Assembly (NCBI GenBank): GCA_041752455.1
Contig: JBGSWL010000029.1
Coordinates: 1-13,453, forward strand
DNA length: 13,453 nt
Reading direction: 5' to 3'
Origin: JBGSWL01 sp041752455
GTDB taxonomy: Bacteria > Pseudomonadota > Alphaproteobacteria > Rhizobiales > Rhizobiaceae
Part shown: piece by piece, positions 1 through 7,189 of the stretch
Numbering within the stretch: position 1 is the first letter of the stretch
Layout of the letters: the number at the start of each line of letters is the position of its first letter
Notes under the pieces: generated by a model
What the model was told of the DNA's origin: nothing
The model's input: the letters and a program-made list of their open reading frames with translations, nothing else
The model's database searches: none
Position numbers and translations under genes: made by a program

Positions 1-320
1 GACACACCAGGCAGGAACACGCGGTCGAAGAAGCCTTTCAGGATCGCCGGGAAGCCGTAGTTCCAGGTCGGATAGGAAAGCACCAACGCCTCGGCTGCGA
101 GCAGCCGGCGCACATAGGGATCGACGGCGTCCTGCGGCCCACGCGGGTCATGGTAGGCGAGCCGTTCCGCGCGGGTCAGGCGCGGATCGAAGTCTTCGGC
201 GTAGAGGTCGAGGTCATCCACAGCGTGGCCGGCGGCCGTCAGCCTCTCGACGATCAGGTGGTGGAGCGCGGCATTGTAGCTGGTCTCCACCGGGTGCGCG
301 TAGAGGACGAGGACTTTCAT
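1..320 (-). CDS. Flavodoxin-fold NAD(P)H oxidoreductase (quinone reductase-like), 3' end cut by window edge
   Basis: The first 106 codons are visible; the gene runs off the left edge. The start ATG is at 320-318 and opens with MKVLVLYAHP, a beta strand plus phosphate-binding loop typical of the Flavodoxin_2/NQO1/MdaB family. Around residues 85-103 is YPTWNYGFPAILKGFFDRVF, the family's signature, where the WNYG segment and the KGFFDRV helix line the flavin. Known members are soluble FMN/FAD enzymes that pass two electrons from NAD(P)H to quinones or other acceptors. The gene lies 10 bp after the FAD-oxidase stop and is probably the last visible gene of the ABC-amidohydrolase-oxidase operon. 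I infer that it recycles electrons or reduces a product of that pathway. The family is secure; the substrate is unknown, and the missing C-terminus prevents subfamily assignment. Confidence 0.85.
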   Translation of the reverse strand, partial: MKVLVLYAHPVETSYNAALHHLIVERLTAAGHAVDDLDLYAEDFDPRLTRAERLAYHDPRGPQDAVDPYVRRLLAAEALVLSYPTWNYGFPAILKGFFDRVFLPGV

Positions 321-330
321 CCGCTTGCCA

Positions 331-1734
331 TCACGAGGATCGCTCCAGCCCCTTGAACAGGAAAGTCTTGCCGGAGCGGAAATCGTAGTCGGGGTTTTCC
401 CAGGCGATCATCTTGCCGGGGTTGAGCAGGCCCTGGGGGTCGGCCTCCCGCTTGAAGGCCAGTTGCACCTCGTCGGTCTGCTTCATGCCGCCCTCCTCCA
501 GCGTGTAGCGGTGCGGGTTGAAGATCGGACAACCGTTCTTCTCGAAGGTGCGGACGATCTCGTCGAGGCGCTCCTCCGTGGTGAAACGCACGAGATTGAG
601 CCCAAAACAGGTGATATTGCCGTCGAAACGGACGAATTCCAGGTGGGAAAAGACCTCGCCGGGGAAGAGTCGGTCGATCTTATCCACCAGTTGGAGGTGA
701 TTGGGGAACGGGTAGAGCGACTGGAGATAGGTGATTGCGGGGTCGACGCGCAGCGCGCGCAGGGTCGTATGGTTCCAGGCAAGCTCATAGGCCGGCGGCA
801 GGCCCTTCTTGTCCTCGTCCGAGGCTGTGGCGGCGTTGTAGACGACATCGCCGCCGGCGCGCCGCGTGAAGGCGAGGAATGCATCAAGCGAATGCGGAGC
901 AACCATGGCGACGCAAACGCTCATGCCTTCGCCCAGGAACTTCTGATGGCGCTTAAAATAGAGCCACGGCACCGGCGCGGCGATCGGCGTCACAAGCTTC
1001 GTGAGCAGGCCGTCCTGGCAGGCGAGCGCATTGCCATAGCGCGCCGCGCCCATGAAACTTTCGAAGCCGACGATGACATCGACCCAGTCGTAGGCTGATG
1101 TCAGCGGCATTTCGACCTCGGTGATGACGCCGTTGGTGCCGTAGGCGTGCGTCACCTTGTGCAGATCCTCGCCGGTCAGTTCCAGCACGCGTGGCTCGGC
1201 CTCCATGGTGACGACGCGCAGGCGCAACACATTGCCGAAATCGCGCAATCCGCCGAAGTTGATCGAACCGATGCCGCCCGAGCCGCCTGCGATAAAGCCG
1301 CCAATCGACGCGGTGGCGTAGGTGGACGGGTGAAGCCGAAGTTCCTGGCCAGAGTGGGCGCGCGTAGCCTTGTCGATATCGGCGACGATGGCGCCCGGAC
1401 CGGCAACGACACGGCCGGTCGAAATGGAGGTCACGGCGTTCATGTCGGCAAGGCTGAGCACGACGCCACCCGAAAGCGGCATGGCCTGACCATAATTGCC
1501 GGTGCCGGTGCCGCGCGGTGTGACGGGGACGCCGTGTTTATGGCAGGCGGCGAGCACGCGGATGACCTCGGCTTCGCTCCGTGGCGAAACCACGAGATCC
1601 GCGGTGACGTGGTCGAGCTGGCGTTTCAGCACCGGGCTGTACCAGTAGAAGTCGCGGCTCTTCTGCTGGACGATCCTGGCGTTGTCCTCGATCTTCAGGC
1701 CGTCGAGGTCGCGGCGCAGCGCGGTCATGTCCAT
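331..1734 (-). CDS. FAD-binding oxidoreductase (PCMH-type, GlcD/VAO-like)
   Basis: The 467-residue protein has the two-domain layout of FAD_binding_4 oxidases. A PCMH-type FAD domain spans about residues 45-210, with a pyrophosphate loop near 73-90 (PRGTGTGNYGQ followed by PLSGG), a glycine-rich GGFIAGGSGGIGS at 145-157 and GTNGVITEVEM near 199-209. The C-terminal part ends with DPQGLLNPGKM, the usual closing motif of D-lactate/glycolate-dehydrogenase-type enzymes. Family members oxidise hydroxy acids, alcohols or amines with bound FAD; no secretion signal or membrane segment is visible, so it is probably cytoplasmic. The start ATG (1734-1732) directly follows the amidohydrolase stop (TGA then ATG), so translation is probably coupled; a second ATG two codons later is possible. 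The context suggests it oxidises an intermediate made by the upstream deaminase-like enzyme. The substrate cannot be read from sequence. Confidence 0.88.
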   Translation of the reverse strand: MDMTALRRDLDGLKIEDNARIVQQKSRDFYWYSPVLKRQLDHVTADLVVSPRSEAEVIRVLAACHKHGVPVTPRGTGTGNYGQAMPLSGGVVLSLADMNAVTSISTGRVVAGPGAIVADIDKATRAHSGQELRLHPSTYATASIGGFIAGGSGGIGSINFGGLRDFGNVLRLRVVTMEAEPRVLELTGEDLHKVTHAYGTNGVITEVEMPLTSAYDWVDVIVGFESFMGAARYGNALACQDGLLTKLVTPIAAPVPWLYFKRHQKFLGEGMSVCVAMVAPHSLDAFLAFTRRAGGDVVYNAATASDEDKKGLPPAYELAWNHTTLRALRVDPAITYLQSLYPFPNHLQLVDKIDRLFPGEVFSHLEFVRFDGNITCFGLNLVRFTTEERLDEIVRTFEKNGCPIFNPHRYTLEEGGMKQTDEVQLAFKREADPQGLLNPGKMIAWENPDYDFRSGKTFLFKGLERSS

Positions 1735-3036
1735 TCACGCACCCATCAGATCGTCGAGTTCGGCGTAGTCCGGCACGTCGCGTGCGATCACCTTGCCGTC
1801 GCGGACAACGATGCGATCCGATTCGGGCCGCGAGAGCAATTCGGTCCAACTGCGGCCTTTGAAAACAATAAAATCCGCAGGGCCGCCGGCAGCGAGCGCG
1901 CCCGCCCCTTCCAGGCGCATGATTTCGCCGGGCGTCGAAGTGACCGCCTTCGGCCAATCGGCGACCGGATGGTCGAAATGGAGGATGCGCGTCGCCATGC
2001 GGTAGACCTCCAGAACGTCGAGATCGCCGTAGGCGTAGAACGGGTCGCGCGTGTTGTCCGAGGCGACGCAGACATTGATGCCGCGCGCCTTCATCTCGTG
2101 CAGCAGTGTCACACCGCGCCAGCGCGGCGTCGTCTGGTCGTGGCGCCGGTCCTGCAGATACATGTTGCACATCGGCAGTGAAACGATGGAAAGCCCGGCG
2201 CGCGCCACATCGTCAAGCGTCGCCATGATCACGTCATCGGGCTGGCGCGCCAGCGAACAGCAATGGCCGACGAGAATGCGTCCCTGATAGCCGTGGCGTA
2301 GCGCGGCTTTGGCAATGGCATGCAGCGACCGCGCTTCCAGCGCATCGGTTTCGTCCGCATGGAAATCGAGGTCGAGACCAAGCGCTATCGCCTTGGCAAA
2401 CATCCGGTCGAGCAGGTCATCCAGATCAGGCACCATGTAGGTGACGGCACCGAGCACGCCGCCAGAGCGCGCAACGATGCCCGCCAGACGGTCGAACCAG
2501 GCCTCATCACGTGCCGCATCGATGCCGAACAGGCAAGCGCCCTGCAGGTCGATCCGGCCCTTCCAGCGCGTGCGCACCGTCTCGAAGACTGGCCAGGAAA
2601 TGTCCTCCTGCGGCGGCAGCGAATCCAGATGCGTGCGGATCGCCTTGGTGCCGTGCGCGTAGGCGCATTGCAGGGAAAACTCCATGCGCGCTTCCACGTC
2701 CTCGGCTGTCCAGGCAGCGCGCCGGTCGGCACCGACCGTTTCCAGCGCGCCCATGAACGAACCATCGGGATTGGGCGACCGCGCCCAGATATGGCCTTTG
2801 TCGAGGTGGGTGTGGCAATCGACCGGACACGGCATGACGATCCGCCCGCCCAGCCCGCGACCGGTTGCCGGTCCAATGCCGGTAACCCGCCCGCCCTCGA
2901 CAGTCAGGTCGTAGCGGGCAAATCCGTCGCCATCATGCACGGCGCGCATGGCGATCTCACCGAGCCAGCTGTCATGCAGGCGCACATCGGCAAGCGTTCC
3001 GGCGCTATGGCCAACCGTCATTGCGGGCTCAAACAC
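1735..3036 (-). CDS. Amidohydrolase of the cytosine deaminase (CodA-like) family
   Basis: The 433-residue protein is a metal-dependent TIM-barrel amidohydrolase. Visible metal and catalytic motifs in order: HTHLDK (H75, H77), HADE (H226, E229), GHCCSL (H258) and ASDNTRDPF (D327). This matches the CodA pattern HxH / HxxE / GH / D. The start is GTG at 3036-3034, directly after the permease TGA; AGGAG six bases upstream supports it over the ATG at codon 6. CodA enzymes deaminate cytosine, isoguanine, creatinine or related rings. In E. coli CodA the strand after the equivalent of IDLQ carries FPQ, whose Gln contacts the pyrimidine; here the segment reads IDLQGACLFGID, so that Gln appears absent and cytosine is doubtful as substrate. 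It lies between ABC transporter and FAD-oxidase genes, so it probably acts on the imported compound in the cytoplasm. Confidence 0.87.
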   Translation of the reverse strand: MFEPAMTVGHSAGTLADVRLHDSWLGEIAMRAVHDGDGFARYDLTVEGGRVTGIGPATGRGLGGRIVMPCPVDCHTHLDKGHIWARSPNPDGSFMGALETVGADRRAAWTAEDVEARMEFSLQCAYAHGTKAIRTHLDSLPPQEDISWPVFETVRTRWKGRIDLQGACLFGIDAARDEAWFDRLAGIVARSGGVLGAVTYMVPDLDDLLDRMFAKAIALGLDLDFHADETDALEARSLHAIAKAALRHGYQGRILVGHCCSLARQPDDVIMATLDDVARAGLSIVSLPMCNMYLQDRRHDQTTPRWRGVTLLHEMKARGINVCVASDNTRDPFYAYGDLDVLEVYRMATRILHFDHPVADWPKAVTSTPGEIMRLEGAGALAAGGPADFIVFKGRSWTELLSRPESDRIVVRDGKVIARDVPDYAELDDLMGA

Positions 3037-3921
3037 TCAGTGCTCCTGAACCATGGCGCTCTCATGCCAGCGCCGGAGGATCCGGTTCGACACCCATGAA
3101 AGGACAAGGAAGATGACGATCCCGGTGAGCGAGATCAGGATCAGCGCCGCAAACAGCCGCGGCGCATTGAGCCGGTATCCGGCTTCAATGATGCGGCTGG
3201 CAAGACCGGACGATTGCCCGGCAGCACCGGCCACGAATTCGGCAACCACCGCCCCGATCAGCGCCAGCCCGCCGGCAATCTTCAGACCGCCAAGGAAATA
3301 CGGCATCGAGGCCGGAAGGCGCAAATGCCAAAGGGTCTGCCAGCGTGTCGCGCCGCTGAGCTTGAAGAGGTCGATCAGGTTGCGATCAACCGAGTTGAGC
3401 CCGAGCGTCGTGTTCGACAGGATCGGAAAGAACGCGACAATCCACGCGCACAGCAGAAGCTTGGCGGTCTGGTTGTCGACATAGATGTTGATCAACGGAA
3501 AGATCGCAACGATCGGCGTCACCTGCAGGATGATCGCGAACGGAAACAGGCTCATCTCGATGAACTTGGATTGGGTGAACAACACCGCAAGCCCGACCCC
3601 GCCCGCAACTGCAAGCGCCAGCGACAGGAAGGTGATTTTCAGCGTCACCATCAGCGATGATGAGAGCAGCGCGAAATCGGCGATCAGCGTCTGCAGCACC
3701 TCGTGCGGGCGCGGAAGAATATAGCGCGGAATGCCGTTCCAGACGCAAATCCGGTCCCACAGGATGATCGCCAGGATCATGATGGCGAGCGGCAGCGCCC
3801 ATTTGCCAATCCGCTCCAGCCGCCGGATGCGCTGGCGCGCCATTTCCTCGGCATCGACCGGCAGCGCGACATCGGTGATCTTGGCGGCTGCGCCGGACGC
3901 ATCAATGGAGGACATGGGCAT
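3037..3921 (-). CDS. ABC transporter permease (SsuC/TauC/ThiX-like)
   Basis: The 294-residue inner-membrane protein has a charged cytoplasmic N-terminus of about 40 residues and then roughly six hydrophobic segments (about 41-58, 92-115, 124-146, 153-170, 214-234 and 256-278). The EAA-type loop that docks on the ATPase lies near 183-214 (LFKLSGATRWQTLWHLRLP then GG), as in BPD_transp_1 permeases for sulfonates, nitrate and pyrimidines. The start ATG (3921-3919) lies inside the 3' end of the ATPase gene, a 20-bp overlap, with a G-rich CGGGGGAAC just upstream; another ATG two codons later is possible. The next gene starts directly after its stop. It forms the membrane channel for the importer encoded by its two upstream neighbours. 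The family is secure, but the permease sequence does not reveal the substrate. Confidence 0.92.
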   Translation of the reverse strand: MPMSSIDASGAAAKITDVALPVDAEEMARQRIRRLERIGKWALPLAIMILAIILWDRICVWNGIPRYILPRPHEVLQTLIADFALLSSSLMVTLKITFLSLALAVAGGVGLAVLFTQSKFIEMSLFPFAIILQVTPIVAIFPLINIYVDNQTAKLLLCAWIVAFFPILSNTTLGLNSVDRNLIDLFKLSGATRWQTLWHLRLPASMPYFLGGLKIAGGLALIGAVVAEFVAGAAGQSSGLASRIIEAGYRLNAPRLFAALILISLTGIVIFLVLSWVSNRILRRWHESAMVQEH

Positions 3922-4720
3922 GTTCCCCCGGTTTCAGGCCCATCGCGGCGCGCAGCATGGTGGACGCGTCCCGCGTCAGCCGCGTGTAGTCTTCGGAGGT
4001 GCGGAAGGCTTCGTCGCGCGGATAGGGCGCATCCACATCCATTTCGTCGAACACCCGGCCGGGCTTGGCCGCCATCACGATGATGCGGTTTGAGAGAAAC
4101 ACGCTTTCGAATACCGAATGGGTGACAAAGACCACGGTGAACCGCTCGCGCTCCCACAGCGCCAGCAAATCGTTGTTCAGCTGGAACCGTGTGATCTCGT
4201 CGAGCGCCGCAAACGGCTCATCCATCAAAAGCACACGCGGGCGTGTCACCAGCCCGCGGGCAATCGAGACGCGCATCTTCATGCCGCCGGACAGTTCGCG
4301 CGGCACAGCGTTCTCGAATCCTGTGAGGTTGACCTGGGCGAGCACCGTTTCGACCCGCTCGCGCGCCTGCTCGCGCGAAACACCCTGCAGCCGCAGCGGC
4401 AGCCAGACATTCTCGAAAACGCTCGCCCACGGCATCAGTGTCGGCTCCTGGAAGACAAAGCCGATGTCGGTCTTGCCCATAGGCGCTCCGCGCCAATCCA
4501 TGACGCCGGAGGTCGGGCTGGACAGTCCGGCGATCAGCCGCAGCGCGGTCGACTTGCCGCAACCGGAGGGGCCGAGCAGGGAGACAAAATCCCCCTGCCG
4601 GATCGTCATGTTGACATCACGCAGCGCGACGACGCCTTGGCCAAAGGTCTTGCCAACCGACCGCAGCATCAGCTGCGGCCGACCGATATCGTCCTTCATG
4701 ACCGTGGTCGCCGTCGTCAC
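3902..4720 (-). CDS. ABC transporter ATP-binding protein (SsuB/TauB-like)
   Basis: The 272-residue cytoplasmic ATPase has all nucleotide-binding motifs: Walker A GPSGCGKST (50-58), Q-loop Gln91 in FVFQEPTLMPW, signature LSGGM (143-147), Walker B VLLMDEP (163-169) followed by the D-loop ALDE, and switch His201 in FVTHS. This profile fits the nitrate/sulfonate/taurine importer subfamily, which works with NMT1-like binding proteins. The start is taken as GTG at 4720-4718, with an ATG seven codons later as alternative; neither has a strong ribosome-binding site. It begins 23 bp after the binding-protein stop, and its 3' end overlaps the permease gene by 20 bp, indicating one operon and probable translational coupling. 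It powers import of the unknown solute. No residue anomalies were seen. Confidence 0.94.
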   Translation of the reverse strand: MTTATTVMKDDIGRPQLMLRSVGKTFGQGVVALRDVNMTIRQGDFVSLLGPSGCGKSTALRLIAGLSSPTSGVMDWRGAPMGKTDIGFVFQEPTLMPWASVFENVWLPLRLQGVSREQARERVETVLAQVNLTGFENAVPRELSGGMKMRVSIARGLVTRPRVLLMDEPFAALDEITRFQLNNDLLALWERERFTVVFVTHSVFESVFLSNRIIVMAAKPGRVFDEMDVDAPYPRDEAFRTSEDYTRLTRDASTMLRAAMGLKPGEHAHVLH

Positions 4721-4743
4721 GTCTGATGCCCCGCTTCAGCCGT

Positions 4744-5745
4744 TCACTTCTTCAGATCGAGACCAAGGCCCTGATTGACGTAAGTGAGGGTGTAGGACTT
4801 CTTGATGTCGATACCGTCGGCAATGACGCCGGCCTTGACCATCTTGGCATAGAAGCTCGCCATGCGCTCGTCGGTCATCGCGCCGATACCCATGGTCTCG
4901 GTGTCGCCGGAATCGACGATGCCGTATTCCTTGAGCTTGGCGATCGAGAACGCGATCTGCTCGTCGGTCATGTCCGGATTGTCTTTCTGGATCAGGGCGT
5001 TGGCGGCAGCATTGTCGCCATAGAGATAGTTGTACCAGCCCTTGATCGAGCCTTCGACGAAGCACTTGGTTTCTTCCGGCTTGGCATCGACATTCGGCTG
5101 CATCATCTCGATGGTCGTCGAATAGGTGTCAAAGCCATAGTCGGCGAGGAGGAAAAGATTCGGCTTGAACCCGCCTTCCTTTTCAACCGCAAAGGGTTCC
5201 GACGTGATGTAGCCCTGCTGGGCCGACTTCGGATTGGCGATGAACGGTGCCGGGTTGAAGGTGTAGGGCACGCGCTTGGCCGCGTCATAGCCGAGTTCGG
5301 TGATCATCCACTGGTAGTAGGACTGGAAACCGGCATCGCCGAGGATGAACTCCTCGGCATTCTTCAGGTCTTCCCAGGTATCGAGGCCCTGACCCGGATG
5401 CGTCATCAGCACCTGCGGTTCCTTCTGGAACGACGCGGCGACGACAACAACCGGGATGTTTTCGACGACGGCATTGAACGCTTCCAGCATGTTGCCGCCC
5501 ATATGGGCGTCGATCTTGCCGGCCAGCAGCAGTGCGCGATTGTTGACCTGCGGTCCGCCCTGCTGGATCACGACTTCGATTCCGCAAGCGGCATAGGTGC
5601 CGTCAGCAACAGACTGGTAGAAGCCGCCATGCTCAGGCTGGGCGAGCCAGTTGGTGCCGAACGTGAAGGTCTTGCTGTGGCTGGCTGCCAGCGAAGCACC
5701 GGCACTGATCATCAAAATCGTCGAGGCAAGAAGGGCACGTTTCAT
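4744..5745 (-). CDS. ABC transporter periplasmic substrate-binding protein (NMT1/THI5-like)
   Basis: The 333-residue protein starts at ATG 5745-5743, preceded by GAGG at a suitable distance. The open frame extends farther upstream, but only this start gives an export signal: MKR, a hydrophobic stretch to about residue 18, and a cleavage motif near ASLA/ASHS. The mature part begins with a strand and FGTNWLAQPEHGGFYQSVADG, the opening of NMT1/THI5-like periplasmic proteins that bind pyrimidines, riboflavin-like rings, nitrate or sulfonates. Later it has GGNMLEAFNAV and a lobe rich in aromatic and acidic residues (YYQWMITELGY). It is the first gene of the minus-strand operon and faces the Rid gene across a 257-bp regulatory gap. 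Linkage to a deaminase-like hydrolase makes a nitrogen heterocycle a plausible ligand; that is inference. Confidence 0.92.
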   Translation of the reverse strand: MKRALLASTILMISAGASLAASHSKTFTFGTNWLAQPEHGGFYQSVADGTYAACGIEVVIQQGGPQVNNRALLLAGKIDAHMGGNMLEAFNAVVENIPVVVVAASFQKEPQVLMTHPGQGLDTWEDLKNAEEFILGDAGFQSYYQWMITELGYDAAKRVPYTFNPAPFIANPKSAQQGYITSEPFAVEKEGGFKPNLFLLADYGFDTYSTTIEMMQPNVDAKPEETKCFVEGSIKGWYNYLYGDNAAANALIQKDNPDMTDEQIAFSIAKLKEYGIVDSGDTETMGIGAMTDERMASFYAKMVKAGVIADGIDIKKSYTLTYVNQGLGLDLKK

Positions 5746-6002
5746 CAAAGATACCTCATGGGTGGTGGACATGGACGGACATCGCCATGCTTCTGCGATA
5801 TCATCTGCAATGCAAGCCCCATGCCATGGGTGCAGATGCGCAGATGAGGCCGCCTTTCCTCCATTTGCGGACAAAATCGCGGACATCGCAAGTCTGCGCG
5901 GCGCCAGATGTGCACAAAAAAGTGGCGTCACCGCTCGCCTGCCCGCAACTTGCCATCCGCGTTGTCCTCTGCTCATCATCGGAGTGCGAAAGGACCTCCC
6001 TC
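5746..6002. promoter_or_regulatory. Divergent intergenic promoter region between ABC operon and Rid/creatininase operon
   Basis: This 257-bp gap separates two divergently transcribed units and must hold promoters for both. No strong -35/-10 pair is obvious in either direction. It holds several short repeats: a 10-bp direct repeat CGGACATCGC at 5776-5785 and 5880-5889, 104 bp apart; an 8-bp inverted repeat centred near 5820; and four CAGATG-type boxes (5802-5807 reversed, 5833-5838, 5841-5846, 5905-5910). Such clustering suits binding of a dimeric regulator controlling both units. No regulator gene lies in the window. AAAGGA upstream of 6003 and GAGG upstream of 5745 are the ribosome-binding sites. 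Confidence 0.5.
5802..5838. promoter_or_regulatory. Nested inverted repeats, candidate operator
   Basis: CATCTGCA at 5802-5809 pairs perfectly with TGCAGATG at 5831-5838 across 21 bp. Inside the spacer, CCCAT (5818-5822) pairs with ATGGG (5826-5830), directly abutting the outer right arm. A further GCAGATG copy follows at 5840-5846. The element lies about 57 bp upstream of the binding-protein start, a sensible place for an operator or for a structured 5' leader of that operon. The symmetry is seen directly; the regulatory role is inferred. Confidence 0.4.
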
Positions 6003-6395
6003 ATGCTCCGCCATCTCATGCCAACCGAAATCCGCGCGCCCTTTGCCAAGTACAGCCATGGCGTCGAAGTGCCCGCCGGAACCCGCCTAGTATTCTGCTC
6101 CGGCCAACTAGGCATTGCCGCGGACGACCATGTTCCCGCTGACACGGAGGGCCAGGCGCGCCTGTGTTTCGCCAATATCGCGGCGATCCTTGCCGATGCC
6201 GGTTTGACGCTCGCCGACATCGTGCGCATCAACGCCTATGTCTCGGGCCGCGAGCACCTCGCTCCCTACATGAAGGTGCGCGACGAAATGTTTGCCGATC
6301 CGGCGCCAGCCTCCACGCTGATGATCGTCTCCGGATTTGCCCGCGAGGTCTTCACCGTCGAGATCGAAGCGCTGGCCGCAGGAAAAGCCCGATGA
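6003..6395 (+). CDS. Rid family (YjgF/YER057c/UK114) protein without the RidA arginine
   Basis: The 130-residue protein (start ATG 6003, AAAGGA upstream; a second ATG at 6018 is possible) has the chorismate-mutase-like Rid fold pattern: FCSGQLGI near 31-38, the helix QARLCFANIAAILADAGLTLADIVRINAYV in the middle, and a C-terminal strand FTVEIEALA. Archetypal RidA enzymes hydrolyse reactive imines/enamines using an Arg in a PARS motif; here that site reads PAST (residues 102-105), with Ser104 in place of Arg. It is therefore probably one of the Rid subgroups without general imine deaminase activity, often linked to catabolic operons such as rut (RutC). Its TGA overlaps the downstream ATG, so the creatininase-like gene is co-translated. 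It opens the plus-strand unit facing the ABC operon and probably acts on a pathway intermediate in the cytoplasm. Confidence 0.88.
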   Translation: MLRHLMPTEIRAPFAKYSHGVEVPAGTRLVFCSGQLGIAADDHVPADTEGQARLCFANIAAILADAGLTLADIVRINAYVSGREHLAPYMKVRDEMFADPAPASTLMIVSGFAREVFTVEIEALAAGKAR

Positions 6396-7189
6396 GCCGC
6401 CGTGTCTGGTGGAGCGATTTCACCGCCCGCGAATTTTCCGGCCTCGATCCGGAAGCCGTCATCGCCGTCCTGCCGATCGCCGCTACCGAGCAGCACGGCC
6501 CGCATCTGCCGGTTTCCACCGACCATGCCATCATGAAGGGCATGCTGGAGACGGTGTTTCCGCTGCTTCCGGATGATCTGGATGTCCGCTTTTTGCCGGT
6601 CCAGTGCATCGGCAAATCGAACGAGCACATCCGCGTGCCCGGCACCTTGTCGATGGGGGCCACCACGCTGATTGCCGCCTGGACCGAGCTTGGCGAAAGC
6701 ATTGCCCGCGCCGGAATCCGCAAGCTGGTCATGGTCAACTCCCATGGCGGCAATGAGGAAATCATGGGCATCGTCGCGCGCGAACTGCGCGTGCGTTTCG
6801 ACATGCTGGTCGCCAAGACCTCGTGGAGCCGGTTCGGCTTTCCGGACGGGCTGTTCTCGGAACACAACCGCAGCTACGGCATCCATGGCGACGACTATGA
6901 GACGAGCGTGATGCTGCATTTTGCGCCCGAAACGGTGAAGATGGACAAGGCGCGCGACTTCGAAAGCGCTGTGCCGAAAGCGCGGGAGGCCTTCACCCAT
7001 CTCGCCCACCAGAGCCCGCACGCCTTTGCCTGGATTGCCGGCGATCTCAACCCGGACGGCGTCGTCGGGGAGGCCCATCTCGCCACCGCGGAAAAAGGGC
7101 GCCTGGCCGCCGGCCATCAGGCGAAAGGCTTCGCGGAACTCCTCGCCGACATGCGCAAGGCGCGGCTTGCCGACTGGCTGACCGGCTGA
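6392..7189 (+). CDS. Creatininase-family amidohydrolase
   Basis: The 265-residue protein starts at ATG 6392, overlapping the Rid stop (ATGA); open frame upstream is ignored because family similarity begins here. Metal-binding motifs of the creatininase family are visible: TEQHGPHLP (E33, H35), STDHAI (D44), NSHGGNE (H118) and the IHGDDYETSVML segment (H165-L175) with E170. Length is normal. The family includes creatininase, MftE peptidase and the ArfB deformylase, which cleave cyclic or linear amide bonds with two divalent metals. True creatininase, as I recall it, has GHYEN with a Glu metal ligand where this protein has SHGGN, so it is probably an amidohydrolase of different specificity. Pairing with Rid and with the divergent deaminase/oxidase/ABC operon suggests a ring-opening or amide-cleaving step in the same pathway. 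It is the last gene before the urease operon. Confidence 0.87.
   Translation: MSRRVWWSDFTAREFSGLDPEAVIAVLPIAATEQHGPHLPVSTDHAIMKGMLETVFPLLPDDLDVRFLPVQCIGKSNEHIRVPGTLSMGATTLIAAWTELGESIARAGIRKLVMVNSHGGNEEIMGIVARELRVRFDMLVAKTSWSRFGFPDGLFSEHNRSYGIHGDDYETSVMLHFAPETVKMDKARDFESAVPKAREAFTHLAHQSPHAFAWIAGDLNPDGVVGEAHLATAEKGRLAAGHQAKGFAELLADMRKARLADWLTG

Noticed and set aside
3902..3921. ATPase-permease overlap as a possible frameshift or fusion
   Set aside because: Both proteins have normal length and complete motifs; a 20-bp overlap is ordinary operon packing.
5911..5926. Possible NtrC-type site (TGCAC, six bases, GTGGC)
   Set aside because: Spacing and the right half-site do not fit the usual TGCAC-N7-GTGCA pattern; too weak to call.
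5746..5979. N-terminal extension of the binding protein to 5979
   Set aside because: The extension would bury the export signal; the ATG at 5745 has a good ribosome-binding site and a clean signal peptide.
5787..6002. Longer Rid protein starting at 5787
   Set aside because: The extra 72 residues do not resemble the family, whose fold begins just after 6003; a ribosome-binding site precedes 6003.
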